The notes: generated by a model not told the origin, from the sequence alone. A stretch of DNA of 64,000 nucleotides from Bromus sterilis (GCA_950022295.1 OX465600.1:314164031-314228030); one strand, 5' to 3'; counted from the stretch's first letter, positions 43,520 to 55,560 are shown. Made by a program: numbers and translations.

Positions 43520-45368
43520 TTGTCGAAGTCGAAGTCGATCCTTCGCCTGTAGCCTTGTGAGGCACCGCTGTGGGCACGGCCAGAGGCGCAGCGACGACGT
43601 CCGCGAAGGTCCTCCGATGAAGAATTGAAGAGGATGGTCGAGCACCCGCAGCCCCAGCCTCCCCTGCTGGAGTAGTCATGGCTTCCGCCGCCATTATCAG
43701 CATTCGAGCAGTTATCCGGATTGAAGATTAATTTCCATAAAAGTGAATTGTTGTTTCGGCGAGGTCCAGGATGCAGCAGCTCAATACGCCGAGATATTCG
43801 GATGCGAGCAAAGTCAATTCCCTATTAAGTATTTGGGGATACCCATACATTATAGGAGGCTGACTAATGCAGAATGGAAGCACGTCGAAGAAAGTTCGCA
43901 AAAAAGGCTAACTAGCTGGAAAGGGAAGTTGTTGTCCAGATTGGTACTCATAAATTCAGTTTTAACCAACATGGTACTGTATATGATATCATTCTTTCAG
44001 CTACCTAAAGGGGTCTTACATAGATTGCATTATTTCCGATCGAGATTCTTTTGGCAAGGGGATAACGAGAAGAAGAAGTATCTACTGACCAGGTGGAATG
44101 TCGTTTGCCGTCCGAATGACCAAGGGGGGTTGGGTATTCATGAACTTCAGGTCAAGAACTCTGCTCTCCTTGGTAAGTGGATATATAAACTACTGACTTC
44201 GGATGGTGTCTGGCAAACGCTCCTTAAGCGAAAATACATCGGCAAAAAAGCGTTATCTCAGGTTGTATGGAAGCCTGAAGATTCACATTTTTGGGCTGGT
44301 CTCATGGAGACAAAGAAAGACTTTTATCGCTTTGGGGTTTTCAAGATTAAGGACGGGTCGGAGATAAGATTTTGGAAGGATATATGGCTAGGAAATGCCA
44401 CACTCCAAGATCAATATCCGGCCCTATATAACATTGTGTGACATAAGGGAGATACACTAGCCACGGTGATGCAAGAGTCACCCCCTAATGTTGCATTCAG
44501 GAGACTCTTAATCGGCCATAGACTAACGTCTTGGAATGCCTTGCTAGAGCGGTTAGCGGTAGTGCAACTGTCTCAAGCCCACGATGAGTTTCGATGGAAT
44601 CTCAATAGGAATGGAAACTTCTCTGTAGATTCGATGGAATCTCAATAGAAATGGAAACTGTCCAACCTGAAATACCAGTCGATAATAATTATAAAATATG
44701 ACAAATAAAGATACCTCTAAATATTAGAGTTTCTTTGCATGGTATATTCGAAAAGGTGTCATTCTAACGAAAGATAATCTTGTCAAGCGCAACTGGCAAG
44801 GGAGTAAGAAATGTGTTTCATGTGCTCATGATGAGAAAATAAAACATCTATTCTTCACTTGTAAGGTTGCACATTTTATTTGGTCAACTATCCAAATGGC
44901 TTCAAACTTATATCAACCCCCATCCGTTGCTAATATCTTTGGTAATTGGCTTAACGGGATAGGTAATAAGCTTAAAACCATTCTTAGGATAGGAGCGCTT
45001 GCCGTAATATGATCGCTCTGGCTATGTAGAAATGACAAGATTTTTTCAGATAAAAAATTCACTTGTTTGCAGGTTCTGTATCGATGCACGGGTATCCATC
45101 TTACAACGGGTAAAATATCGAGGCTTTTTTATGGAGGCGGGTGCACGGCTGGAAGCGGTGGCGAGGGATATTTTTATCCAACATGGGTGGCCGCGTGATT
45201 TACGCATAGAGCTACCTTGAGTGGCGATAGTTCTTTCATTGTAACTTGTCGTACACTATTTTCTTTTTTTCCATTTGGTGACTTGCGGCTGTGTGCATCT
45301 TAGCTATGCAGAGGACGGGTGTATTTACTTAAACCTTTTGAGTAATAAAGCCCTTTTTCCAAATAATC
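43520..45368 (+). mobile_element. Second LINE insertion, with inverted 5' segment
   Basis: From about 43706 the plus strand encodes the end of a LINE reverse transcriptase ('SGLKINFHKSELL', 'KYLGIPIHYRRLTNAEWKHVEE', 'GKLLSRLVLINSVLTNMVLYMISFFQLPKGV', 'DQGGLGIHELQVKNSALLGKWI') and then a decayed zinc-binding domain (to about 45000). Frameshift near 43740, in-frame TGA at 44439, further stops after 44640, and a ~43-bp local duplication ('TCGATGGAATCTCAATAG', 44591 and 44630). The adjoining 43515-43703 encodes on the minus strand an ORF1-like start ('RRTFADVVAAPLAVP'), opposite to the rest. Copy B lacks the insertion. Confidence 0.82.
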
Positions 45369-45823
45369 TACTTTGATATTAATATATTTTCTTTTTTCGA
45401 AAAATATGTGAGTAATGGAAACTGAGGGTTTGCCCGGTTCACAAAAGATGTGTTCACCTTTGCCTAAAGCTGACCAAATAGCATAAACGATCTATGAGAT
45501 GTTGCGCATGTATGTGCACACTGATTCAAATTGTACAGAAACAACCCTGCACAGCTAGCCCAACCACAACCACATTTACTTGCTCAACATCAAATTCAAT
45601 TAGCCACAGTAGCAAATTCAGTCAGTCGGGAGCGTAAGATCGCAGGCAGATATATGTGTAGGCTGGTCACCAAATATCCATCTAGGCTGGAAGTAAGATC
45701 ATGTCATACCCAGACAGACACATATATGTGTAGTACATAAACGCAGGAGGCTACTCGCTCTTCGACTACGACGGATTACTTACTTCTAACACCTCCAGTC
45801 GATCGGCGACGCACGCTATTCAG
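45369..45823. other. End of copy A (gene-flank duplicate)
   Basis: Duplicate of the sequence beyond the 3' end of the 48230-50800 gene. The frame at 45531-45740 is a by-product. No gene. Confidence 0.6.
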
Positions 45824-47037
45824 TAAGTACCCACGATAATTATTGCATTACTATTGTTCTGTCCTAAACCATATTTTATATTTTTTAACAGCAGCAACTA
45901 ATAGCATAAACATATTCTACACGCAATTCTAGTCAAGTTACATATAAAGAATATTTTAATCGAAGTTACGGTTATTAAGTTATCGAATAAAGCATTTACG
46001 GTACCATGTGTTGTAATTAGTAGGGAAATAGCAACTTACCAATTGCAAACATGGCTAAGGAGCATATTTTATGAATTTACACGTAAAATGAAACAATTTT
46101 CATGTAAAAAGCATTTCATCCGAGCTGCGGTCTAAAGGATATCGTCTACTAAACTTATCACAAAATAAAAAAATAACTAAAACGGAAAAAGAAAGAGAAA
46201 TATCCTTTTGGGCTCCCCTCAGCTGAACAGACCCAAACAGGCGCAGCTAACACCACCTACAATACGCTACTGGGCGAGGGCTATAGCACTGGCCCGAACC
46301 CAACTCACGGTGCAAATAATAATAATAAAAAGGCAGGGAGCTGGGCTGTGAGATGGGCTGGAGAAGAGATGAAGAGGCACAAATGGCTAGGAAAGAATCT
46401 AAGCATTTATTTCTCTTAATAAAAATACAGCAGAAGAAAGGCATAAATAAAATATGATATGAGAAGATAAAATCATATAAAATACGATCTACAACCCTCG
46501 AGAATTATAGGAATTTTAGAAAATTAATTGGATCCAAGATGTTTTAGAAAATTAATTGGGTCCAAGATGTTTAGAAAAATGATAAAATCAAATTATTTCA
46601 AAGGCCATTTGAACTACAAACCCCTTTTATAGACATGATAAAATAATAAAACTTTGCGAGGAGCTTCATCATGGCAAAACATGATGAAATCCCAAGTATA
46701 TTGCTTAGGGAGAAAAGATAAATCTTGGAAAATTTGGCAAAGGCCAAAAATGAAGAAAATAAAGAAATAGAAATTAATACTTTTAAATAACAAGACAAAT
46801 GATTTGGAATTTTTCTATCACATGTATTATGGCAAAGATCACTTGTGCAAAGTTTCATTCCAAGGGAAAAAACTAAAAATGCAAATCTATTTAGAATTCG
46901 CTAGTTTTGGGTTGTTACAGTTCTGCAGCGCAGTCGTCCTTTTTTTGGATGGTGCTTTAGCTCTGGAGGTTTGGCTTTGCTGGTGGCTTCTGTATTGAGG
47001 TTGTTATGTTGCTCTCTTATTGGAGCTGTATTTGTTA

Positions 47038-47130
47038 CTCCCTCCGTTCTAAATTATTTGATATGGCTTTAGTTCAAGTTTGGTTTAAACTTGTACTAAA
47101 GTCATGTCAAGTAATTCGAAACGGAGGGAG
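47038..47130. mobile_element. Stowaway MITE (copy B)
   Basis: Orthologous to 43416-43508: 93 bp, TA duplications, ends CTCCCTCCGTTCT and complement. Confidence 0.9.
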
Positions 47131-47329
47131 TACTATCTAGCTTGTATTGTTACTGTTTGGTGGTCTTCGCGCCTCTGTGCTGATTCTGGCTTCCCTGGTG
47201 CTTTGAACTCACTCTCTTTTCTTTCCCTTTTCCTAGGACCTGTAATCTTCGGAGTGTATTTTCGTTATGTGAGTCTTTGGTGGTGGTTAAAGTAGTGGTA
47301 CTGCATGTAACTGATCGTCGTGACCAGTC

Positions 47330-47645
47330 TTTTTTTCTCTTTTTTAGCTGTGTGTATCCTCAACATTTCTAGGCATCTTGTTGCGGTAAAGGTTGGGTGT
47401 AATTGGTATCTGCTTTGATATTAATATATTTTCTATTTTTTTTCTCTTTTTTAGCTGTGTGTATCCTCGACATTTTTAGGCATCTTGTTGCAGTAAAGGT
47501 TGGGTGTAATTCGTATCTGCTTTGATATTAATACATTTTCTATCTTTTTCTCTTTTTTAGCTGTGTGTATCCTCGACATTTTTAGGCATCTTGTTGTGGT
47601 AAAGGTTGGGTGTAATTGGTATCTGCTTTGATATTAATATTTTTT
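47330..47645 (+). repeat. ~106-bp tandem repeat of a LINE-like tail
   Basis: Three copies (anchor TTAGCTGTGTGTATCCTC near 47345, 47451, 47557) ending 'TTGGGTGTAATTGGTATCTGCTTTGATATTAATA', the usual 3' tail of grass LINEs. The preceding 47140-47330 looks like more of the same 3' region. Confidence 0.8.
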
Positions 47646-48229
47646 CTTTTGTCGTAAAAAATGTGAGTAATGGAAAATGGGGGTTAGCCCGGTTCACAAA
47701 AGATGAGTTCACCTCTGCCTAAAGCTGATCAAATAGCATAAACGATCTATAAGATGTTGCGCATGTGTATGCACACTGATTGAAATTATACAGGAACAAC
47801 CCTGCACAGCTAACCCAACCATAACCACATTCAGTTGATCAACATCAAATTCAGTTAGCTGCAGCATGAAATTCAGTTAGTCGGGCACGTAAGAATCGCA
47901 GGCAGACCGGCCCTTTCATTTCACTGCAAACAATTAGAGAGTCTCTAGAGATCAGAATGAGGAACCTGGAAATCTTAAACAGAGTACAAGCTGCTGGCTG
48001 GTCACCACATATCCATCTAGGCTGGCAGTATGATCAAGTCATCCATAGAGAGACACATATATGTGTAGTACATAAATACAGGAGGCTACTCGCTCTTCGA
48101 CTACGACAGATTACTTACTTCTAACACCTCCAATCGATCGGCAACGCACGCTAGGCGGCTCGGCAAAGGGAGGAAGATCACTCTTCAACAACTTATCCTG
48201 CATATATTAGCTACTGCACCATCCATCCA

Positions 48230-50800
48230 TTACTGTAGTTGTCTCGACAGCGTGCTGCGCCATGACAAGGCGCTGGTGGCCTCTCTCAGGCTCCTCGCCC
48301 TCCTGAACTCCACCTCAGCGTCCGAGCACGCCTGCTGCCCGCCCGGGGTTTTCTTCCTCACCTCTATGGGTTTCAGAGATATCTCGTCTCGAGTCATCCT
48401 GAAAGGATGGCAGTCTTTTGCGGCCGACGCATCGTCCTCGGACATATACCCCCCTTTTTGTCCTGTGCGATAAGAAAGGGAAGGAGCATGGTGAGTAAGA
48501 TTGCAGAAATATCGACCCACAACACCAACATTCAAGTTTAGGTTATGGAGACTGTGCTAGTGTAGTTCAAGTTACTGGATAATTATACATTATTGTGGTC
48601 GATGAAAACGAACAAATATTGATGACTCTGGTGTTAAAAATCAGTGATATAACAGAGTGAATGATTGGGGTGGGAAGTCAGGACACTCACCTTTGAATAT
48701 ATCGAGGTGCACTACTCTATGTGGAAGCTGGTCTGCCGGTTTCTTTGAGGGGCTTGTCATCATCTCTTTTGCATTCGAAAGTGATCTGCCCAATTTACCC
48801 GCCTTCTGAGCCTCATTAGGCATATCATTAAATGGACACACCTCCTCTGAATTAGCAGGGGCACTGTTTCCAAATGGAGATATGGTGAATCCCTCATCAA
48901 GGGCAGCATCCGGTGCTTCTGCGTAACGCTGAGTACTTGTAACCATCTCATCTGCACTGAATCCAAACGATGCTCTGTATGCTTCGACTTCATCGGCATC
49001 TTGCTTATCCCTCGAGACACTGAGCCTCCCACCATTATAAGCTTGGTCCAGGTAGAACTGAGCAGACGCAGCCGGGCGGAAGAAGTTGCTATCTAGCAGG
49101 GAGTTTCTTGTGGCAGCCGAATCAAGCCCGAAAATGTTCGACGGTGACGTCCTGGAGTACGGTGTGTCGCAGGCAGACCTGGAGGTCTTCCAGTGTGCAG
49201 TAGGGACCTCTTGCTCGGGTATGGGCGAAGCGATGGAATACGGCGTGTCACAAGCAGACCTTGATGTCTTCCAGTGAGCAGTAGGAACATTTTGCTCAGG
49301 GATAGGCGAGGAGAGGCCTGTCCTCGGAGTCACCGAGGCAGGCGAAATGAGGCTGCTAGAAGGGCTCCCTGGTTGGTAAAGTGGATAAGGCCCCTGGAGC
49401 CCTGAACCACCAGAGTAGTAATGCATGTTGTGCTCCTTGCCAGTTTTTAGACCCATAGACGACGAAAGGAACCGAGCATACGGAACATCCGGAGAGGATG
49501 GAGTGGTCATGTGAGCTAGCTCAGGAGGAGGGGTCAGTGGTGCTGTGGATGGCTCGGTTGTGTAGGTCGAAAAGGCTGCCGGAGGCGAGACAAGCTGAGG
49601 CTCATTGGCATATGGTCCAACAGCAAACATGTTAGATGTTGGGCCACCAGGAGAGTTTGCAGAGATCGAAAGGAAGCAGTTAGGTGACTGGGCAGTCGAC
49701 GGAAGTGCAGAGTTGGAGAAGGATGCTGGCGATGACGGTGGCGCGAGGAGGGATAGATTCATAGCCCCATTTTGGTTGGAATTTCCACCAGACTGGAGAG
49801 CATTTCCACGGTTAGTCGATGCGTTCCCATCAGGCATACGCGCTGCAGGAACTATACGCTTCCCACCCTTCTGTGATCCAAAGCATGACAATCCGGAGAA
49901 ACAGCCAGCCCATATACTCTGCTGTTAAGAACAGAGAAACATGCGTTCATTAGTAGTGCAAGTACAGGAATGTGATTAAACAGAATAAAAACCGCACTGC
50001 TAATTATTCACTGGTAGAAAAGGTACACAAAATTGACTGCACACACAAACAAAGAACTAATTTAGAGTTGAAAAGCAGGACAGTGTAATGTACTAGCTCG
50101 GCCAACAATGAAACCACACATGACTACTGAACTCTGTACAGCAAGGAAACTTCATTGCTTCATTATTAAACAATGCAAGGAAAACTGGACCAAAATTCAT
50201 AAGCATAATAAAAATGCTGCCGCGCATGGAACATACATTTTGCGTTATCAGTCATCACAGCATGCATATATCTCCCAAGAATCTACAAAAACATGCAAAG
50301 GGATCCTAGCATAACACCACAGCATATGGCCCCTATAGCCTCCCCAACCATCGACCAAATGTTAAATAAGGCCAAATCAACCAGTCAGTTACAGTACATT
50401 CCTGTAAATCTACAACATCCATGGACGAATGGGAGGGATCACTGACCGAACGAGTGCGAAATGCATGCAGCTCAACAGCTTATCATTATTATTTTTTGCA
50501 TGGCAGGGAGCAATCAGTTACTATTAGTACTAAGTAAAGCACAATTAAAGGTGCCCTGGTTGCATCAGCCAGAGGCCAGTACAGTTGGTACGCGGTGGAC
50601 TGGATGAGCTCATCTAGTCCTCCTACCAAATTGCGGAAGGTACCCTGCACACATCAGCCTCCAAAGCAGCACGGAAGAGTGGATAAAAGCTGCGCGCACA
50701 AGAACATTCACATGCAAGCGTGCGCGCAATATACCTTGTCCTGCTGCTGCTGCTGAGATCTGCTGCCGCCACCGCCGGTACTGCTCCCCGGCGCCGCCAT
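48230..50800 (-). CDS. Hydroxyproline-rich glycoprotein-like (proline/serine-rich) protein
   Basis: Three exons: 50800-50735, 49918-48691, 48462-48230 (an alternative first base of exon 2 is 49921). Donors GACAAG|GTATAT and TTCAAAG|GTGAGT and acceptors AACAGCAG and TCGCACAG are canonical; phases fit and the spliced frame is 508 codons plus stop. Exon 1 gives MAAPGSSTGGGG and a Gln run. Exon 2 opens SIWAGCFSGLSCFGSQKGGKRI, then Ser/Pro-rich sequence with 'YTTEPSTAPLTPPPELAHMTTPSSPDVPYARFL', the hallmark of the plant family annotated hydroxyproline-rich glycoprotein (Arabidopsis At5g52430/At4g25620 type). No signal peptide, so despite the name a cell-wall role is doubtful. Exon 3 is charged ('FRMTRDEISLKPIEVRKKTPGG'). 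Molecular function unknown. A 27-residue duplication lies mid-protein. Confidence 0.88.
49148..49309 (-). repeat. 81-bp in-frame tandem duplication (27 residues x 2)
   Basis: Encodes SPIPEQNVPTAHWKTSRSAC... followed by SPIPEQEVPTAHWKTSRSAC..., nearly identical at the protein level with silent differences in DNA, so the copies are old enough to have drifted yet conserved in amino acids. Confidence 0.92.
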
Positions 50801-51250
50801 TCTTTTTGCCGGAAGAGCTCGCCCGAGCACAATGCGGCGCTCCAGGTAGCCGCCTAGGGTCCGGCGCCGTCCAGGGGACCGGATCGAGCTCCGCCGGCCG
50901 CCGTCTCCCGGGCCCGATCTCCGGCCGCCAGATTCGGGGGAGGAAAACGGCGGATTCGGGGACGGGGAGAGGTCGCCCGTGGAATTTGGGTGAGGAAAGG
51001 TTGAATCTGGGGTTGGATCTCGCAATGGGGGGAGGGGATTCGAGAGTTTAGGGGGGGATTTGGGGGGGGCGAAGGTCCGTTCTTGCGATGGGGGAAGCTT
51101 TGGGGAGGAGGCGTGCGGGAGTGAGTGAGTGAGTGAGGGGGTAGAGAAGCAGAAAGAAAGATGGGGGGAGTGAGAAGGGGGGCCCACATTGCTGGCTAGT
51201 GGCTAATCATCTTCCATTGCTAAGGTTTTTTCTTTCCATTCAAGGACCAA
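50801..51250 (-). promoter_or_regulatory. 5' UTR and probable promoter of the proline-rich protein gene
   Basis: On the minus strand a C/T-rich leader, with a GAGT tetranucleotide microsatellite near 51118-51138 (plus strand), leads to the ATG at 50800. GC content falls sharply beyond about 51190. No clear TATA box. Open frames here are compositional. Confidence 0.45.
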
Positions 51251-52899
51251 AAGTTGAATTTATTTAGATAGATAATAGATAGGTAATGTCAACCCAATTG
51301 CCCAAGAAAAATATAAGCTTGGTTATTTAACTTACTAGCGGTAATCAATATTCACCCGTTCTCCTCGATCTCTTCGTCGTTGCGGGATGAAGCTCATAGA
51401 CAAGCCCCCCCCCCCCCCCCCCCCGCGGCGGTGGATGGCAACGGGCATCCGAGCGAGGCATGATGTTGTGGCCCACGATGGCGAAGCACGGCTAGGTGGA
51501 GATGGTGATTTGGTGATGAGGGGAGGGCGACATGGTGGTAGTGTCGTTTGATCCTTCTTTGGATAGGGCATGCAGAGAAGTGTTGTAGTCGATTCGCCAT
51601 GTCTCTGATGTCTAGGTTTGTGGAGGCCACATTGTTTTGATGTGCTAAGATGGAGGGTGTGAGCGATGATGATTCTATGCAAATTTTATGCGATCAACTA
51701 ACCCCATAGCTTTCTTTTATTGCATTCTTACTTTTGTCCATGCTTATGCAAAAACAAGTTTGGTTGTTTGAAAAACAATGATATGGTGCAGACCTGTTCG
51801 ATCCTACGTCAGATAGAGTGTGCATAGAAGTGTTGTGGTCCAGTATGATTCTGGTGCTCAAGTTCACGGCGACAACAACAATCATATGTTCTATGGTTAC
51901 AAAGGTGTTGGTAGTGGCGATTATATGCATAATTGTGGGGTCAATTCACCTCACTATTTATTGTAACATGCTTAGTTTTGTTCGTGTGTGTGTCTGTTTT
52001 AAAGAGTTTAGTTATCACTGAACCCACAACATTTTAGCATTGAGATATCTATTAGGTGTGGGGTCTTTTCTCTCGATTGAACTATGGTGGCATCAAAGGG
52101 TTATGCTTCTGCGTGGTGGCATCGCGATGATGGGAAAATTCCGATGGTTATTAGGATTTGTCCCCAACCATCAAGGCAATGTCTTATGCAGACAGTACAA
52201 TGGTAGGAAACGTTCTCTGGTCATGCGAGCATCAAGACAGTGGGCATGGATCATGATTATGATGCATATGTAGTAAAAACACTAGTGGATGTCAAGAAGC
52301 AAATCTAGGGAAAGGCGGTTTTGTTGCGATGCTACTAGCCATGTGGGTGGTAGAAGAATCGTTTGTGATTGAAGTGAGGGCGCTGACTCTTTAGAGGTGC
52401 CATTGGGGGTTAGCAGTAGGATGGACTATCCTCATGGTAGTCTAGCGTGGCTCTCTAAAGTAAATTCTTGCTCGACTTTGTTGGTGCTAGAACGACAGAG
52501 CTCTTGGGTGATGTTCCCATCTATATGGGATTGTAACAACATTATTTACATCATTTCCTCCTTGCCGGACTAGCATATCGGACCTCTTGGGTGATGTTTC
52601 CATATATATGGGATGGTAAGATCATTTTTTTACATAATGGCATCCTTCTTTTACTAGCACGTCAGACCTCTTCGGTGTCACATCAACATTTTTGACATCA
52701 TTTCCTCCTTCGAGGTGCTATTTTGATCTTTACATAAAATAAAAAAGTGGTATAGATATCAAAGTCAAAGAAGTATTATAAAATATATACACGCTAACAA
52801 AAAAGGAAGATCAAAATACATACTAGAAGGATTGCAACTAGTCAGCAAATGCCACAATATATCTTCGTTTAGCTAGCCATGTCCTTCTCATGATTATAG
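51251..52899. other. Intergenic; degenerate repeats, no gene
   Basis: A run of 20 C lies at 51405-51424. Two loosely similar blocks (about 51545-51660 and 51805-51960) share 'GATAG.G.(A)TGCA.AGAAGTGTTGT.GTC', suggesting an old internal duplication. At 52480-52720 a ~90-120-bp phrase ('CTCTTGGGTGATGTT.CCAT.TATATGGGAT', 'TTTCCTCCTT') recurs about three times. No protein recognised. Confidence 0.4.
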
Positions 52900-53200
52900 G
52901 TTTGATTCCATTTATAAAAAATGGAGGATTTATTTTCAATGATCTTACTATTTCTCCCAATCCAAATCACCAACAAAAATTATAATGATATCCATGAAAA
53001 AGGCAAAATCAGAGTAAGTGATGCAAGGTTTCCTCCATGGTATAATCAACATGACCACATTTGTAGCAAGGCACTTCTTTCTTTCTAGCAAATTCCTGGT
53101 ATAAAGTCTATCGTGAAGAAGGAGCCAAGAAAAGAACATGCTTAGATTGACCAGTTGTAACTTTATATACCAAACACCGCGTGAATACACATGTTTATAT
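52900..53200 (-). pseudogene. LINE zinc-binding-domain remnant
   Basis: Minus-strand frame 53190-52948 contains 'MFFSWLLLHDRLYTRNLLERKKCLATNVVMLI', the plant LINE zf-RVT signature (W-L-L-x-H-D-R-L-x-T-R-x-L). It is a short old fragment, opposite in strand to the LINEs at 42218-45368, with no detectable ends. Confidence 0.75.
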
Positions 53201-54084
53201 TTTCAATATAGAAAACAAGTGTGGGATTTTGAATTGCATATGTAGAATACCAATGAACATGTCATTAAACACTGTTTTTTGATTCTCCATAATATACTTA
53301 ATTGTTCCTTTCTATAACTGAATCAGTCTTGAGTTATTCTTCCACCAAGTAGACCCATGGAGATGCTTCGAAGGGATACAACCATTTTAATAATACAAAT
53401 GATAAACTACATTAACCCAAGGGATATTAGCTTGATTATAAATTTTGTGAAGATTACACAGAAGCAAAGCTTTTTTTTAAATCATTATGGTTACGTGAAT
53501 CGTTTGAGGCTCCCTTCTCTAGTGTTTCCCGCGGGATGCATAAATACTTTGTTTCTGGCTTCGGGTAGTGTAGTTTGTGGCATTCATGTCGCCATGGAGT
53601 CCTTGACTTTCTTCCTTTCAGGTTATGGTTTCCATGCCGCTAGGGACCCAGTTAGTGCAGTGCTCAGTGTTTGTGTGTTGGTGTCGTCTAGCCATAGACC
53701 TAATTTAACCTGGTAGTTTGTTGTGGAGTTATGGCTTTTTTCCCTAGTTTTTCCCTAATTAATCGAGTGTTATATGTATTTTTGTCCGGATTCCCTTATA
53801 AATTGAATCAGTTATCTTCTTCTGTATATAAATGCATTATATATCCTCTGATGATGTTACTGGAAACATCCTCCTTGATTAATCCAATTGTCAAATAATT
53901 TAACAAAATAATGTGCCCTATTTTTTCATATGTGGAGATTCATATGGCTTGAATTTTCCCTCTTTTTATCAAGGAATGAGCTGAGGTGCGCTCCTGGACC
54001 AAATGTATTTGCCCAATCAAGAGAGATGCAGCAAACACATGTATCATGGATGCATGGGAAAACTAGGGACTGTTTTTAGGATGT
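53201..54084. other. Intergenic, no gene recognised
   Basis: AT-rich. The frame at 53357-53716 (plus) ends in a Ser/Val-rich stretch resembling nothing known to me. Nothing else seen. Confidence 0.35.
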
Positions 54085-54340
54085 CAATGTCATCCTTTAT
54101 CCACCTCCCTGATCACCATGGAGAGTTTTATCTAATCACAAGTGCTCCTTTTGAGTGAGCATCTATGTGTTGTGTATTCACCACCTTGCCATGACGTACA
54201 TAGGAAGAGCCGGAGAGGACACCTCCTACTCCACTATGGGTTCATCCCAATGGGCGCAACACTAATTTTTACTCTTTACCTTTTGCAACTTATAGAAAAT
54301 GCTTTCATTTGATATATGTGTCGCCGTTTCATCGTTCATT
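54085..54340. repeat. Diverged noncoding block A, copy 1
   Basis: Similar to 57085-57340 and, for its second half, 58115-58260. Shared text includes 'GTTTTATCTAATCAC.AGTGCTCC', 'TTTGAGTGAGCATCT', 'ATTCACCACCTTGCCA' and 'ACACCTCCT'. Similarity is patchy, implying old duplication. Confidence 0.75.
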
Positions 54341-54814
54341 GATTCTTTTTTTTCACTCTTCTTTGATCGTACATGTAAGTTATACTTAATTTGAGGTTCT
54401 TGAGGTGTTTGTGCTACAATGTTGCCACGAAAATAGCAAAACTATGGATTATTAAAATGGTAAAATATGGAAAGAATAATATGGTAACACAAACATGGTC
54501 ATCCAAACCCACCCAATGTCAACCACGGCCTAGGAAAGCTTTAATATTGAGACAGTCACCAAAGACAATAACCATTGTACCTTCCCAAGTTGTGATCTAG
54601 GAGAGTGAATGATTTACTCAACTAGCTAGTCGTGAGCAATTGCTTCAGAAGAAAACAAAAAATAAATGATAAGAGTGAGAAAGCATATAATTTTCTTACA
54701 AGAATTACAAACATAAAAAAAGGTCTAGCTAGTTTAAAATGAAGAGATGAAGTAACATATATGTCCATTTCAGAAGGAAAAAAAAAGTAACATATATGTA
54801 ACTGCGACAAGGAT

Positions 54815-55560
54815 TGCCATTTTATTCTGTGTTATCCAAATGCCAGTAACTCTATACTAAAGAAGAACAGACTAGCGCACCATGTTCTCCTATGTTTGTG
54901 CTGCTTCTAATTGATGACTATTTAAAAGTAGTGCAGAAATACCTAATTTTGTATGGAATACAAGCAAATGTAGAGAATGTTGACTAGCAGAAGTCCCTGT
55001 GTGTCGTTGCAGCAAGATTCCCCCTGAAAGTTTCGCATGCTTTCAGGCTTTACTACCCCATTAGCATTTGGTGGACACAATAGATAAAAATATACTCCCT
55101 CCGTTCCAAAATAACTGTCTTAGCCTTAGTACAAATTTGTATTAGAACTAGTACAAAGTTGAGACAGTTATTTTGGAACGGAGGGAGTATATCATGATTA
55201 ACTCACAGGGAAAAGAAGTAGCAGATTGGCATATGCATGCATACATTGTTAAATGTCAGTGAACCCCACGTCATCCGGTGAGGCCAATACTTGATTGGTT
55301 GCTGCTACTTTCTCATCAATGGATTTTTTTTTGTGTGTGGATGTGGTAGTGAGGTGGATATATATAAGTTGTTTATAGGAAGAAAAGGTCTTTCTTTAGA
55401 GCCATTGTCAGCTCCTTCTCCTAAGGTGTTGGCAGTGACTGGGATGGCCACCAAGCAATTCAGATGGTTTTGTTCCCCATGGAGATTACAGCAAGTGCCA
55501 TAGTGCTGTGAAGCCTATAGAGCATTAGAGTACAGTCGCCTCCATTGATTTTGACCCAAA
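54815..55560. repeat. Diverged noncoding block B, copy 1
   Basis: Similar to 58665-59390: 'TGTTATCCAAATGC', 'AGAATGTTGACT', 'GCATGCTTT.AGGCTTTAC', 'GCAGATTGGCATATGCATGC', 'GTGACTGGGATGG', 'TTTTGTTCCCCATGGAG' and 'AGTCGCCTCCAT' occur in the same order. Copy 1 contains a Stowaway MITE absent from copy 2. Confidence 0.8.
55095..55187. mobile_element. Stowaway MITE
   Basis: 93 bp, ends CTCCCTCCGTTCCAAAATAA and its exact complement, TA duplications at 55093-55094 and 55188-55189. Nearly palindromic, so it can fold into a long hairpin. It is inserted in block B copy 1 only. Confidence 0.95.

Larger units (their letters stand above)
41255..45820. repeat. Tandem segmental duplication, copy A
   Basis: Copy A matches copy B (45824-48153) in three collinear blocks: 41255-42217 with 45824-46799, 43180-43519 with 46800-47138, and 45369-45820 with 47620-48153. 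The junction has a shared TAAGTACC. Copy A is expanded by two LINE insertions that copy B lacks, and has lost about 80 bp near 45650. The last block is the 3' flank of the proline-rich protein gene, so the duplicated unit included gene-flanking DNA. Confidence 0.88.
45824..48153. repeat. Tandem segmental duplication, copy B
   Basis: Copy adjoining the 3' end of the gene at 48230. It lacks both LINE insertions of copy A but keeps the same Stowaway MITE (47038-47130) and a LINE tail array (47330-47645). Confidence 0.88.

Noticed and set aside
41255..48153. Reading the duplicated blocks as LTRs of one retrotransposon
   Set aside because: No TG...CA ends, no target duplication and no element polyprotein between them. 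The duplicated part extends into sequence beside the host gene, and the coding material in copy A is LINE insertions.
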